From NCBI RefSeq assembly GCF_026810505.1, contig NZ_CP101750.1, positions 2,693,253 through 2,757,252 on the forward strand: 64,000 nucleotides of DNA. The letters are read 5' to 3'. Made by a program: the position numbers and the translations under genes. Below, in pieces: positions 1-8,488 of the stretch. The notes under the pieces are model-generated. The model ran no database searches, had not been told where the DNA came from, and saw nothing but the letters and a program-made list of their open reading frames with translations. Each line of letters begins with the position of its first letter. Positions within the stretch are counted from its first letter, which is position 1. The stretch is from Streptomyces sp. Je 1-369. GTDB lineage: Bacteria > Actinomycetota > Actinomycetes > Streptomycetales > Streptomycetaceae.

Positions 1-810
1 GGCGGTGGGCAGCGTCCGCAGGATGCCGACGCCCGAGGCGAGCATGAGTTCGGCTGCGGCCATGCCGGTGAGGAGGGAGATCTGCGCGTTCCAGCCGTCG
101 GCGGGGAGCGGGGCGCGGAAGCCGAGCTCGTACGTTCCGTCGCGCTCGACGACCTCCTGCTCCGGTACGTCCAGGGAGATGCCGCCGCGCTCGACCTCCA
201 GCTGTTCGCGCAGGCGACCGATGTCCCGCAGCAGCGCGAGGGGCTCCTCCGCGGTGCCGCCGTCGATGGCGGCCTGCACGCCTTCGTAGTCGAGCTTGGC
301 GCGGCTGCGGACGAGGGCGCGCCGCACGTCGGTCCGCTCGGCACGGCCGTCCCCGTCCAGGTCGATCGTCCACAGGACGGCCGGGCAGGTCTGGCCCGGC
401 AGCAGGCTGGCGGCGCCCTCGCTGAGCGCGGTGGGGTGCAGCGGGACCTTCTCGTCGGGGAAGTACAGGGTGGTGACGCGGCGGTGCGCCTCGGTGTCGA
501 GGGGGCCGCCGGGGGTGACGTACGCGGCGACGTCGGCGATCGCGTACGACACCCTGAACCCGCCTCCGCCCCGCCTTGCCAGGTGCATGGCCTGGTCCAG
601 GTCCACGGAGGTGGGCGGGTCGACGGTGAAGAGGGGCAGGTCCGTGGCGTCGTACTCCGGGAGCCTCGGTGACGCGGCGGCGCGGTCCGCCTCCGCGAGG
701 ACGTCGGCGGGGAACTCCTCGGGCACGTCGAGTCGCGTACGCAGATCACGCAGCGCGGCCCGCAGCGGGGCATCGGCTGCGCCGGTCACGCGGAAGTGGC
801 GGCGGGGCAT
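1..810 (-). CDS. RNB-domain ribonuclease, 3' end beyond window
   Basis: The frame opens with an ATG at 810 and stays open for 270 codons to the window edge, so the C-terminus is missing. The visible part matches the catalytic RNB domain of RNase II/R-type 3'-5' exoribonucleases. The acidic metal-binding cluster lies at about residues 62-74 (FTVDPPTSVDLDQAM), followed by a block like VSYAIADVAAYVTPGGPLD and the LHPTALSEGAASLLPG segment. It starts directly with RNB-like sequence, without the N-terminal cold-shock domains of classical RNase R, as in the short actinobacterial RNB proteins. It would degrade RNA processively in the cytoplasm. It is divergent from yaaA, with 323 bases between the two genes. 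Confidence 0.85.
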   Translation of the reverse strand, partial: MPRRHFRVTGAADAPLRAALRDLRTRLDVPEEFPADVLAEADRAAASPRLPEYDATDLPLFTVDPPTSVDLDQAMHLARRGGGGFRVSYAIADVAAYVTPGGPLDTEAHRRVTTLYFPDEKVPLHPTALSEGAASLLPGQTCPAVLWTIDLDGDGRAERTDVRRALVRSRAKLDYEGVQAAIDGGTAEEPLALLRDIGRLREQLEVERGGISLDVPEQEVVERDGTYELGFRAPLPADGWNAQISLLTGMAAAELMLASGVGILRTLPTA

Positions 811-892
811 GGATCGAGCGTAGCGGGGGCGTGCCTGGCTTGGGCGGTTATGCGGTGCCCTGTGCCGTCCCGCACGGGTAGGGGCGACAAGC

Positions 893-987
893 CCGCCGCT
901 TCGCGACGGATCACACCCTCCCACCCACCCGTTCGCCCCGCACCGCCCCGCTCAGGCAGGAGCACCGAGCCCGCCGCTTCGCGGCGG
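893..987. repeat. Two copies of a CCGCCGCTTCGCGGCGG hairpin element in the 811-1133 gap
   Basis: The gap between the ribonuclease and yaaA is 323 bases long. It holds two copies of a short palindrome, at 893-909 (one mismatch) and 971-987 (perfect 7-bp arms with a TTC loop). Each is followed by a C-rich CCCACCCxCCCG tract, so the repeated block is about 45 bases long. I see no gene in this gap. Elements of this kind are commonly scattered in Streptomyces intergenic DNA; whether they act as terminators or as structured repeats is not shown by the sequence. Confidence 0.6.
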
Positions 988-1133
988 ATGCCCCCCCACC
1001 CGCCCGCCCGTTTACCCCGCGACATCCTGCGGGAGGAGGCGCCGGGCGGGGCTGCGTCGGGTGTACTGCACGCCCCCGTACCCTTTCGCAGGGGCCGCAC
1101 CCCTCCCCCCGTACCCCCTGAAGGAGTCCCACC

Positions 1134-1940
1134 GTGCTCGTCCTGCTGCCGCCGTCCGAAGGCAAGGCCTCCTCCGGCCGTGGTGCGCCGCTCAAGGCGG
1201 AAGAGCTGTCGCTGCCGGGTCTCACCCCGGCGCGGCAGGCCGTTCTCGACGAGCTCGTCGAGCTGTGTGCCGCGGACGAGGACAAGGCCCGCACCGTGCT
1301 CGGTCTCAGCGAAGGTCTGCGCGGCGAGGTCGCGAAGAACGCCGGGCTGCGTACCGCCGGGGCCCGCCCCGCCGGGGAGGTCTACACCGGCGTGCTCTAC
1401 GACGCCCTCGACCTCGCCTCCCTCGACACCGCGGCCAAGCGCCGCGCCACCCGCTCGCTCCTCGTCTTCTCCGGCCTGTGGGGCGCCGTCGGCGTCAACG
1501 ACAGGATCCCCTCGTACCGCTGCTCGATGGGCGTGAAGCTGCCGGGCCTCGGCGCACTCGGCGCGTACTGGCGTACGCCGATGGCCTCCGTCATGCCCGA
1601 AGCCGCCGGTGACGGACTCGTCCTGGACCTCCGCTCGTCCGCGTACGCCGCCGCGTGGAAGCCGAAGGGCGAGGTCGCCGAGCGGACCGCGACCGTTCGC
1701 GTGCTGCACGCGCAGGTCGACGACAAGACCGGCACCGAGAAGCGGTCCGTCGTGTCGCACTTCAACAAGGCGACGAAGGGCAGGATCGTCCGGTCCCTGC
1801 TGACCACGGGGGCCAACCCCAAGAACCCGGCCGAGCTGGTCGAGGCGCTGCGCGACCTGGGGCACGTGGTGGAGGCGGAGGTGCCGACGAAGGCGGGCAA
1901 GCCGTGGGCTCTGGATGTCGTGGTGCGCGAGATCCACTGA
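1134..1940 (+). CDS. yaaA: Peroxide stress protein YaaA (DUF328 family)
   Basis: This 268-residue protein begins LVLLPPSEGKASSGRG, the hallmark N-terminus of the YaaA family, and carries the family block YRCSMGVKLPGLG near residues 125-137. Its length is normal for the family. In E. coli YaaA lowers intracellular free iron during hydrogen peroxide stress and binds DNA. The same role here is inferred from the family only. The GTG start at 1134 is chosen because AAGGAG lies 7 bases upstream and because the conserved N-terminus begins there. A strong terminator follows, so it is probably monocistronic. Confidence 0.9.
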   Translation: MLVLLPPSEGKASSGRGAPLKAEELSLPGLTPARQAVLDELVELCAADEDKARTVLGLSEGLRGEVAKNAGLRTAGARPAGEVYTGVLYDALDLASLDTAAKRRATRSLLVFSGLWGAVGVNDRIPSYRCSMGVKLPGLGALGAYWRTPMASVMPEAAGDGLVLDLRSSAYAAAWKPKGEVAERTATVRVLHAQVDDKTGTEKRSVVSHFNKATKGRIVRSLLTTGANPKNPAELVEALRDLGHVVEAEVPTKAGKPWALDVVVREIH

Positions 1941-1965
1941 GGCGGGGACTGATCCTCGCCACCAC

Positions 1966-1992
1966 AGCCCGTTGCAGCATCCGCAACGGGCT
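1966..1992 (+). terminator. Stem-loop terminator after yaaA
   Basis: A perfect 10-bp inverted repeat (AGCCCGTTGC and GCAACGGGCT) with a 7-base loop starts 26 bases after the yaaA stop. It separates yaaA from the aldolase gene. No long T-run follows, as is usual for Streptomyces terminators. Confidence 0.75.
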
Positions 1993-2028
1993 TTGCGCAT
2001 GCTGCGCACCTGGGTGCAGGATGCCCCC

Positions 2029-2697
2029 ATGACCTCCTCCGCCTCCTCCGCCTCCTCCGCCTCCTCCGCCTCCTCCTCGTCCCCCGCCTCCGTCCTCGAC
2101 CTCGCCCCCGTCGTCCCCGTGGTCGTCGTCGCGGACCTCGACGACGCCGTGCCGATGGCGCGCGCCCTCGTCGCGGGCGGGCTGCCCGCGATCGAGGTGA
2201 CCCTGCGGACGCCCGTCGCGCTCGATGCGATCTCCGCCATCGCCGCGGAGGTACCGGACGCGGTGGTCGGCGCGGGCACCGTCATATCCGCGCGGAACGT
2301 CTCCGAGTCCGTGGAGGCGGGCGCCCGGTTCCTCGTCAGCCCGGGCTGGACGGACACGCTGCTCGACGCGATGCAGGGCTCCGGCGTGCCGTTTCTGCCG
2401 GGCGTCTCGACGACCTCGGAGGTCGTGGCGCTGCTCGAACGCGGCGTACGGGAGATGAAGTTCTTCCCGGCGGAGGCCGCGGGCGGCACCGCCTACCTGA
2501 AGTCGCTCGGCGCCCCGCTGCCGCAGGCCCGGTTCTGCCCGACGGGCGGCATCACCCCGGACTCGGCGCCTTCGTACCTCGCGCTGAAGAACGTCGGCTG
2601 CGTGGGCGGCAGTTGGATGCTGCCCGCCGACGCCGTCGCCGCGAAGGACTGGGCCCGCGTGGAGTCCCTGGCCCGCGAGGCGGCGGCCCTGCGCTAG
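2029..2697 (+). CDS. eda: KDPG/KHG-type aldolase (2-dehydro-3-deoxy-phosphogluconate aldolase)
   Basis: This 222-residue class I aldolase cleaves 2-keto-3-deoxy-6-phosphogluconate and/or 4-hydroxy-2-oxoglutarate to pyruvate plus an aldehyde. The catalytic glutamate lies in the IEVTLRTP block (E56). The Schiff-base lysine is K144 in the diagnostic MKFFPAEAAGG motif. The phosphate-binding segment CPTGGI follows. The ATG at 2029 is chosen because the fold begins at about residue 22. The first 20 residues are a Ser/Ala repeat encoded by tandem GCCTCCTCC units and are probably disordered. No other Entner-Doudoroff gene is adjacent, so the physiological substrate is uncertain. Confidence 0.88.
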   Translation: MTSSASSASSASSASSSSPASVLDLAPVVPVVVVADLDDAVPMARALVAGGLPAIEVTLRTPVALDAISAIAAEVPDAVVGAGTVISARNVSESVEAGARFLVSPGWTDTLLDAMQGSGVPFLPGVSTTSEVVALLERGVREMKFFPAEAAGGTAYLKSLGAPLPQARFCPTGGITPDSAPSYLALKNVGCVGGSWMLPADAVAAKDWARVESLAREAAALR

Positions 2698-2700
2698 CGA

Positions 2701-3014
2701 GACGGACCCGCGATGGCGCGGCGGCCCCACGTCAGCACACGGCCCTGCGTCAGCACGACGGACCCGCGCCAGCACGACCGCCCCACGCCAGCACGACCGC
2801 CCTGCGTCAGCACGACGGCCCAACGCCAGGGCGGCGCGTCAACGCACGGCCCTGCGTCAGCACGACGGTCCCGCGTCAGCACGACCGCCCCACGCCAGCA
2901 CGACCGCCCTGCGCCAGCACGACGGCCCAACGCCAGGGCGGCGCGCCAGCACACGGCCCTGCGCCAGCACGACGGTCCCGCGTCAGCACGACCGCCCCAC
3001 GCCAGGGCGGCGCG
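2701..3014. repeat. Minisatellite: 19-bp units in a 107-bp higher-order repeat
   Basis: The 317-base gap between the convergent aldolase and RNase H-fusion genes is almost wholly repetitive. The basic unit is 19 bp, close to GACCGCCCCACGCCAGCAC with variable positions. Four or five units plus a 33-bp GGGCGGCGCG-containing unit form a 107-bp higher-order repeat, with copies starting at 2740, 2847 and 2954 (the last partial). The array runs up to the stop codon of the fusion gene. It keeps several frames open by chance, but nothing suggests that it is translated. Confidence 0.85.
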
Positions 3015-4451
3015 TCAGCGCAGGTGCGACGTGTCGTTGAGGAGGCGCAGCGACGCGTTGCCGTCTGCGTAGTACGCCACGGCCGACACCGATGCCGCCG
3101 AGAGCTCCATGCGGAACAGGGCCTCCGGCGGAGCGCCGAGCGCGAGCCGCGCCAGCGTCTTGATGGGCGTGACGTGCGTGACGAGCAGGACGGTGCGGCC
3201 CGCGTAGGCACTGGTCAGGTGGTCGCGGGCGGCCGCAACGCGGCGCGTGACCGCGTCGAACGACTCGCCGCCCGGCGGCGCCGCGTCCGGCGAGGCCAGC
3301 CAGGCGTTCAGCTCCTCCGGGTGACGCTCGCGCACCTCGCCGAACGTCAGCCCTTCCCATGCCCCGAAGTCCGTCTCGCGCAGCCCGTCTTCGAGGTGTA
3401 CGTCGAGTCCGAGGCGGGCGGCGACGGTGTGCGCGGTCTCCTGGCAGCGCTTGAGCGGTGAGGAGACGATCGCCTGGACCGTGCCGCGCGCGGCGAGCGC
3501 GGCGGCGACGCGTTCCGCCTGCTCACGGCCCACGTCGGAGAGGGAAGGGTCGGATCCGCCGCTCCCGGAGAACCGCTTCTCGGGGGTCAGCGCGGTCTCA
3601 CCGTGCCGCAGCAGCACGAAGGTCGCGGGCGTGCCCAGATCGGCGGGGGCGGCCCAGCCGGCCCGCGGGGCCCGCGTGGCCTGCGTGGCCTGCGTAGCCC
3701 GCGTGGCCCGCGTGGCCTGCGTCGCGTTGTGAGCCGCGCGCGTGTCTGCGTCCTCCGCCACCCCGCCATGCGAAGAGGCCGCAGAAGAGACCTGGGGAGA
3801 GGCCGCAGAAGAGGTGGCGGACGAGACCTCGGGAGAGACCTCGGGAGAGACCTCGGGAGAGACCTCGGGTGAGACCTCGGCAAGGGCAGCACCGCCACCC
3901 CGCCCCGCGCCCGCCAGCGCCGCCCGTGCCCGGGCCGCGCCCGCCGCCGCGTCGCCCGGCGGACCGGCCGGAGCCTCGGCGGCCGACCGTGCGGCCCGCG
4001 CGTCGAACTCCGCCGTGGACGCCGACGGCGACCACTGCTCCCCCCGCTTGCCCGCGTCCATCGCCTCGTTCGCGAGCCGGTCGGCGTGCTTGTTCTTTTC
4101 GCGGGGGATCCACTCGTACGTCACCTGGGACGAGGGGAAGACCCGCGCCGCCTCCGCCGCCAGCGGCTTCATGTCCGGGTGCTTGATCTTCCAGCGGCCC
4201 GACATCTGCTCGACGACGAGCTTGGAGTCCATGCGCACGTGCACCGAGGCTTCGGGGTCCAGCTGATGGGCCGCCTTGAGGCCGGCCACCAGGCCCTTGT
4301 ACTCGGCGACGTTGTTCGTCGCGACGCCGATGTACTCCGCGGCCTCCATCAGAGTCTCCCCCGTGGCCGCGTCGATGACGACCGAGCCGTAGCCCGCGGG
4401 CCCCGGGTTGCCCCGGGAGCCGCCGTCGGCCTCGACGATGAACTCGCGCAT
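3015..4451 (-). CDS. Bifunctional RNase HI / histidine phosphatase fusion
   Basis: This 478-residue protein has two domains. Residues 1-135 form an RNase HI domain with the acidic quartet D9, E50, D75 and D124, which would cleave RNA in RNA-DNA hybrids. Residues 275-478 form a phosphoglycerate mutase-like histidine phosphatase, with the phospho-accepting His283 in LLRHGET and a late TH motif. The arrangement is that of Rv2228c of M. tuberculosis, whose phosphatase half resembles CobC alpha-ribazole phosphatase. The linker of about 140 residues is Ala-rich and contains five EVSP repeats (12-bp DNA repeats at 3821-3870) and an ATQATRATRATQ stretch. It lies 21 bases downstream of the zinc-ribbon gene and probably forms an operon with it. 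Confidence 0.9.
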   Translation of the reverse strand: MREFIVEADGGSRGNPGPAGYGSVVIDAATGETLMEAAEYIGVATNNVAEYKGLVAGLKAAHQLDPEASVHVRMDSKLVVEQMSGRWKIKHPDMKPLAAEAARVFPSSQVTYEWIPREKNKHADRLANEAMDAGKRGEQWSPSASTAEFDARAARSAAEAPAGPPGDAAAGAARARAALAGAGRGGGAALAEVSPEVSPEVSPEVSPEVSSATSSAASPQVSSAASSHGGVAEDADTRAAHNATQATRATRATQATQATRAPRAGWAAPADLGTPATFVLLRHGETALTPEKRFSGSGGSDPSLSDVGREQAERVAAALAARGTVQAIVSSPLKRCQETAHTVAARLGLDVHLEDGLRETDFGAWEGLTFGEVRERHPEELNAWLASPDAAPPGGESFDAVTRRVAAARDHLTSAYAGRTVLLVTHVTPIKTLARLALGAPPEALFRMELSAASVSAVAYYADGNASLRLLNDTSHLR

Positions 4452-4472
4452 ATCCAGGGAATCCTTACGCCC

Positions 4473-5216
4473 TTACAGGCCGGACTCGGACGTACGGACC
4501 AGGATGCGGCGGCAGTTCTCGCACCGCAGCACCGTGTCCGGGGACGCCGCCTTCACTTCGTTGACCTCGGTGATGTTGAGCTCCAGGCGGCAGCCCTCGC
4601 AGCGCCGCTGGTAGAGCTTGGCGGCGCCGACGCCGCCCTCCTTCTCGCGGAGCTTGTCGTACAGCTTGAGCAGGTCGGCCGGGACCGAACCCGCCACGAC
4701 CTCGCGCTCCTTGCCGACCGTCGCGGTCTCGCCGTCGAGCTCCTCGAACGCGGCGTCGCGGCGCGCCGTCGCGTCGTCGATCTTCGACTGGACCGAGGAG
4801 ACCCGGCCGGTGAGCTCGGTGACCCGCTCCTGCGCGGACTCGCGCCGCTCCATGACCTCGAGGACGACGTCCTCCAGGTCGCCCTGGCGCTTGGCCAGCG
4901 AGGTGATCTCCTTCTGGAGGTTCTCCAGGTCCTTCGGCGACGTGACGGCGCCGGAGTCCAGGCGCTGCTGGTCGCGGACCGCGCGCTGGCGCACCTGGTC
5001 GACGTCCTGCTCCGCCTTGGTCTGCTCGCGGGCGCAGTCGCTCTCCTCGGTCGTCGCGGCGACGAGCAGGTCGCGCAGCTGCGTGAGGTCCTTGTTCAGC
5101 GACTCGATCTCGGCGTGCTCGGGCAGCGACTTCTTCTTGTGCGCGAGCTGCTGCAGGCGTACGTCCAGGGCCTGGACGTCGAGCAGTCGGATCTGGTCGG
5201 CGGGCGCGGCGTTCAG
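4473..5216 (-). CDS. Zinc-ribbon coiled-coil protein, apparent CTG start
   Basis: The 247-residue product is mostly a long alpha-helical coiled coil (residues 15-195, rich in Glu, Gln and Lys heptads). It is followed by a C4 zinc ribbon made of two CxxC pairs, CEGC and CENC, about 20 residues apart. This is the actinobacterial DUF164 / C4-type zinc-ribbon family that sits between nif3 and rnhA. The conserved N-terminus NAAPADQIRLLDVQALD has no ATG, GTG or TTG before it. The CTG at 5216-5214 overlaps the upstream stop (CTGA, in place of the usual ATGA) and has GGAG 7 bases upstream, so CTG is the best start. The function is unknown; a nucleic-acid or scaffold role is possible. Confidence 0.85.
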   Translation of the reverse strand: MNAAPADQIRLLDVQALDVRLQQLAHKKKSLPEHAEIESLNKDLTQLRDLLVAATTEESDCAREQTKAEQDVDQVRQRAVRDQQRLDSGAVTSPKDLENLQKEITSLAKRQGDLEDVVLEVMERRESAQERVTELTGRVSSVQSKIDDATARRDAAFEELDGETATVGKEREVVAGSVPADLLKLYDKLREKEGGVGAAKLYQRRCEGCRLELNITEVNEVKAASPDTVLRCENCRRILVRTSESGL

Positions 5217-6064
5217 TTGGGGGCTCCAGTTGAGTCGTGAGGTGCGGCCGCGTGGGCGGTCCAGGGGTCGGTGACCGTCTTCGAGACGTGGACGCGCAGT
5301 CCCCATCCGTGACGGTCGGAGATTTCGTCGAGCTGCGCGGCGGCCAGTTCGCACCACGGCCACTCGGTGGCCCAGTGCGCGGCGTCGAGCAGCGCGAGCG
5401 GGCTCTGCGCGCGGGCCTCCGACACCGGGTGGTGGCGCAGGTCCGCGGTGAGGAAGGCGTCCACGCCCGCGGCGCGTACGTCGTCGAAGAGGCTGTCGCC
5501 GGAGCCGCCGCTGACGGCGACGGTGCGGATCAGTCCGTCGGGGTCGCCCGCGACACGGATGCCCTGCGCGGTGGCGGGCAGCCGCTTCGCGGCGCGGTCG
5601 GCCAGCTCGGCGAGGGTCACGGGGTGGTCGAGCTCGCAGATCCTGCCGAGGCCGCGGCGGCCCCGCGGGTCTGCGGGGTCCGGCACGAGCGGACGGACGA
5701 CACGGAGGTCGAGCGCGCCCGCGAGGGCGTCGGAGACGCCGGGGTCGGCGCGGTCGGCGTTGGTGTGCGCGACGTGCAGCGCGACGTCGTGCTTGATCAG
5801 GTCGTGGACGACCCGGCCCTTGAAGGTGGACGCCGCGACCGTCGTCGTACCCCGCAGGTAGAGGGGGTGGTGGGTGACCAGGAGCTGGGCTCCGAGCGCG
5901 ACGGCCTCGTCGGCGATCTCCTGGACGGGGTCGACGGCGAAGAGGACCCGGGAGACCTGCGCTTCGGGATCGCCGCAGACCGTGCCGACCGCATCCCAGC
6001 TCTCGGCCAGATCGGCGGGCCACAGGACGTCGAGCGCGGCGATGACTTCAGACAGACGGGGCAC
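5213..6064 (-). CDS. Nif3-like dinuclear metal-centre protein
   Basis: This 283-residue member of the NIF3/YbgI family (GTP cyclohydrolase I type 2 homologues) forms hexameric toroids with two metals per subunit. Metal-ligand motifs are visible: THHPLYL at about residue 65, HTNADRADPG at about 100, and the later DLRHHPV and AHWATE blocks. The biochemical role is unsettled in the family. It is the first gene of a coupled run: its stop overlaps the CTG start of the zinc-ribbon gene, and the RNase H fusion follows. This order is typical of actinobacteria. Confidence 0.88.
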   Translation of the reverse strand: MPRLSEVIAALDVLWPADLAESWDAVGTVCGDPEAQVSRVLFAVDPVQEIADEAVALGAQLLVTHHPLYLRGTTTVAASTFKGRVVHDLIKHDVALHVAHTNADRADPGVSDALAGALDLRVVRPLVPDPADPRGRRGLGRICELDHPVTLAELADRAAKRLPATAQGIRVAGDPDGLIRTVAVSGGSGDSLFDDVRAAGVDAFLTADLRHHPVSEARAQSPLALLDAAHWATEWPWCELAAAQLDEISDRHGWGLRVHVSKTVTDPWTAHAAAPHDSTGAPN

Positions 6065-6337
6065 GGAGAAAGGCTACCTTCCCGCTGCGCTCGGCATGTC
6101 GTGCGTCACGTACCGCTACGGGGGCGCTACGGAGGGCCCCCGCGTGGGGCGGGCGGAGGCACTGCGCGAGCCCCTGACGGGGCGCCCTGACGGGGCCCCG
6201 CCCCGTCTCACAGCACACCCGCCCCTGCCCTCTCAGGCGAATCAGGACATCGCCACCCTTCTGTGTGAAGCGGACGCCCGTCGGTGCCTCGCCAGTGCGG
6301 ACGAAAACTAGCTTCGGGGCCGGAGGTGACACTCACG

Positions 6338-8014
6338 ATGACAGCGCCACCAGCACCGACGGCTCCCCCGGCGCCGCCGAAGCCGCCGCCACCGGTCCGG
6401 GCCCGCATCCGGGTCCCCGCACCCGCCCGCACCGCGGGCTGCACCATCTCGGCGGACGGGGCGTACGCGGCACGCCTCGCCCGCGCCGCCGGATCGCCGG
6501 ACGCCTGGTATCCCGAACGCTGGACCCTCGGCTCCGCCGAGCCGTACGCGGTACCGCTGCCCGGCAACCAGCCCGAGGAGCCGTCCACGGAAGTGCTCCC
6601 GATGACCGATGGCCGCGTCCTCATCCACCGCGTGGTGGGCGAGCGGCACGTCTTCACCCTGCTGTACCCGACGGGCCCCGGCACGGGCGAGGTACCGCTG
6701 GGGGCCGTGGAGTGCGGGGAGTTGACCCTGCTGCCGCCCGCGCCCGGCGGCACCCGCGCCTACGCCGTCGCACCCGGCACCCGCTCCTCGGACATCTGGC
6801 TCGTGGCGGGCGGCGCCTTCGGCCCCGAACACCTCGCCGCGGTGCCGGGGCGCTGCTCGGGCGGGGTCTGGCTGGACGGCACCGACCGCATGCTGGCCCT
6901 CGACCGCGAACTGGACGGCCGCACCAAGACGGTCGCGGTGGACCTGGAGCGCGGCGGCGAGGTCTCCCCGCTGCTGCAGATCTCCGAGGACAGCGACGAC
7001 CGGCTGCTGCTCGCCGACGCCGACAGCGGCCTGCTCCTGATCCGCTCCGACGCGCCGGGCGACGACCGTCTGGGCTGGGGCGTCCTCGGCGGTACGCGGC
7101 CGGTGCGTTTCCCGGAGAGCCTGCGCCTTCCCGGCCTCACCGTGACGCCGTTCGCGATCCAGCCGGGGCAGGTCCTGACGCCGGAGGCGTGCGGGGTGGC
7201 GCTGCGGATCGACGGCCCCGCGGTCCCCGGCGGGGCGGGCAGCTGGCTCGGACTGTGGCGGCCCGCCGCCCGACAGGTGCTGCAACTCGCCGCGCCCGCG
7301 GGGTGGTTGACCGGCTCGGGGTGGTGGACGCGGGACGGCGACCTCTGTCTGCCGTACGCGACGGGGGCCGCGCCGTACGGGGTGGCGAGGGTGCCGGGAC
7401 CGACCGCGCCCCCGGCGACTCCCCCGGCCACACCTCCAGCCCCACCTTCAGCCACACCTTCGGGCGCGCCTCCAGCCCCACCTTCAGCCACACCTTCGGG
7501 CGCGCCTCCAGCCCCACCTTCAGCCACACCTTCGGGCGCGCCTCCAGCCCCACCTTCAGCCACACCTTCGGGCGCGCCTTCAGCCACACCTTCGGCCACA
7601 CCTTCGGCCGCGCCCCCGACCGGATCCCCGGCCGACTCCCCGACCGCATCCCCGGCCGCACCTTCGGGCGTGCCTTCGACCGGCCCCCCGGCCGACTCCC
7701 CGGCCGCACCTTCAAGCGCACCCCCGACCGGCCCCCCGGCCACATCCCCGGCCGCACCTTCGGACGTGCCCTCGACCGGCTCCCCGGCCACACCCCCGAC
7801 CGCACCTTCGGGCATGCCCTCGACCGGCTCCCCGGCCACACCTTCAAGCGCACCCCCGACCGGACCCCCGACCGACTCCCCGCCTACCGAAGCGCCGCAG
7901 GACGACGTCCTGCCCGCCCCTCCGCCACCTTCACCGGATCCCCCGAAACCCTCCGCGACACGCCCGGTTCCCTTGCAGCAGGCACCCCTCGGCGGGCGGG
8001 CGGCGGGCGGTTAG
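6338..8014 (+). CDS. Uncharacterised protein with a long Pro/Ser/Thr/Ala repeat tail
   Basis: This 558-residue protein has no recognised family. Residues 1-25 are Pro/Ala-rich. Residues 30-355 form a compact region with repeated short beta-like segments (DIWLVAGG, GVWLDGTDRMLAL, DLCLPYATG), which hints at a beta-propeller, but I cannot confirm this. From about residue 360 to the end the sequence is low complexity. It includes four perfect 12-residue repeats (PPAPPSATPSGA) and then PTGSPAD-type units. There is no signal peptide. ATG 6338 is chosen, with GGAGG 11 bases upstream; an in-frame GTG at 6326 is a weaker alternative. The gene is divergent from the Nif3 operon. Confidence 0.6.
   Translation: MTAPPAPTAPPAPPKPPPPVRARIRVPAPARTAGCTISADGAYAARLARAAGSPDAWYPERWTLGSAEPYAVPLPGNQPEEPSTEVLPMTDGRVLIHRVVGERHVFTLLYPTGPGTGEVPLGAVECGELTLLPPAPGGTRAYAVAPGTRSSDIWLVAGGAFGPEHLAAVPGRCSGGVWLDGTDRMLALDRELDGRTKTVAVDLERGGEVSPLLQISEDSDDRLLLADADSGLLLIRSDAPGDDRLGWGVLGGTRPVRFPESLRLPGLTVTPFAIQPGQVLTPEACGVALRIDGPAVPGGAGSWLGLWRPAARQVLQLAAPAGWLTGSGWWTRDGDLCLPYATGAAPYGVARVPGPTAPPATPPATPPAPPSATPSGAPPAPPSATPSGAPPAPPSATPSGAPPAPPSATPSGAPSATPSATPSAAPPTGSPADSPTASPAAPSGVPSTGPPADSPAAPSSAPPTGPPATSPAAPSDVPSTGSPATPPTAPSGMPSTGSPATPSSAPPTGPPTDSPPTEAPQDDVLPAPPPPSPDPPKPSATRPVPLQQAPLGGRAAGG
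7436..7579 (+). repeat. Four tandem 36-bp units inside a coding region
   Basis: Copies begin at 7436, 7472, 7508 and 7544. They are nearly identical and encode the 12-residue PPAPPSATPSGA unit of the preceding gene. Degenerate shorter units continue to about 7880. Copy number probably varies between strains, since the unit length is a multiple of three and identity is high. Confidence 0.85.
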
Positions 8015-8058
8015 ACTCGCCCGGCTGTACGAACGATCTTCATTACGGGGTGAATGGC

Positions 8059-8220
8059 TTGACTACGACCGAGACCGTCACGGAGACACGGCAGAACACC
8101 GCACCGATGATGTCGGCGACCGCGCCCACCGGCGCGGGCAGGCACCGGGGCCCGGTGTCCGAGCACGACGAGCAGGCGGCGCCGCGTGGGCGGCACCGCA
8201 GGCAGGACGAGCAGTCCTGA
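8059..8220 (+). CDS. Small hydrophilic protein, TTG start
   Basis: This 53-residue product is rich in Thr, Arg and Gln (TTTETVTETRQNT at the N-terminus, GRHRGP and RHRRQDEQS near the end). It has no membrane segment or known domain. The TTG at 8059 is chosen because GGGGTGA, a good ribosome-binding site, lies 6 bases upstream; a GTG at 8050 is in frame but would lack one. A 16-bp stem terminator follows 27 bases after the stop, which supports a real short transcript. Function unknown. Confidence 0.5.
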   Translation: MTTTETVTETRQNTAPMMSATAPTGAGRHRGPVSEHDEQAAPRGRHRRQDEQS

Positions 8221-8247
8221 CCCGGACCGCCCGCCACATTGCAGAAA

Positions 8248-8290
8248 CGTCTCGCCCCCGCGCCGCCACGAGCAGCGCGGGGGCGAGACG
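8248..8290 (+). terminator. Strong 16-bp stem-loop terminator
   Basis: CGTCTCGCCCCCGCGC at 8248-8263 pairs perfectly with 8275-8290 across an 11-base loop. It sits just after the small protein gene and is one of the longest perfect stems in the window. Confidence 0.85.
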
Positions 8291-8488
8291 CATGAGGAGC
8301 AGGGGTACGCATACTTCCCCCCTCGGTCCGAGAGGGCGCGGGATGAGGTTCAAGGAGGGGCTTCGACTGGAGGCCGTGCGACGAGCCCCGGCGGCTCGGG
8401 GCTGAACAACCCTTGCGGCAAGGCGGCAAAGGGCAGCGCCTCCGGCCGCAGCGGCCGTGGATCAGGCCGGGTAGGTACCCTCGGCTCC

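Noticed and set aside
2701..3014. Possible CRISPR array
   Set aside because: Units are adjacent and degenerate, with no unique spacers of constant length and no cas genes nearby.
2613..3461. Long open frames with repeated peptides across the minisatellite
   Set aside because: The frames stay open because the repeat is GC-rich and lacks stops; they cover the 3' ends of two real genes and have no start signal or conserved domain.
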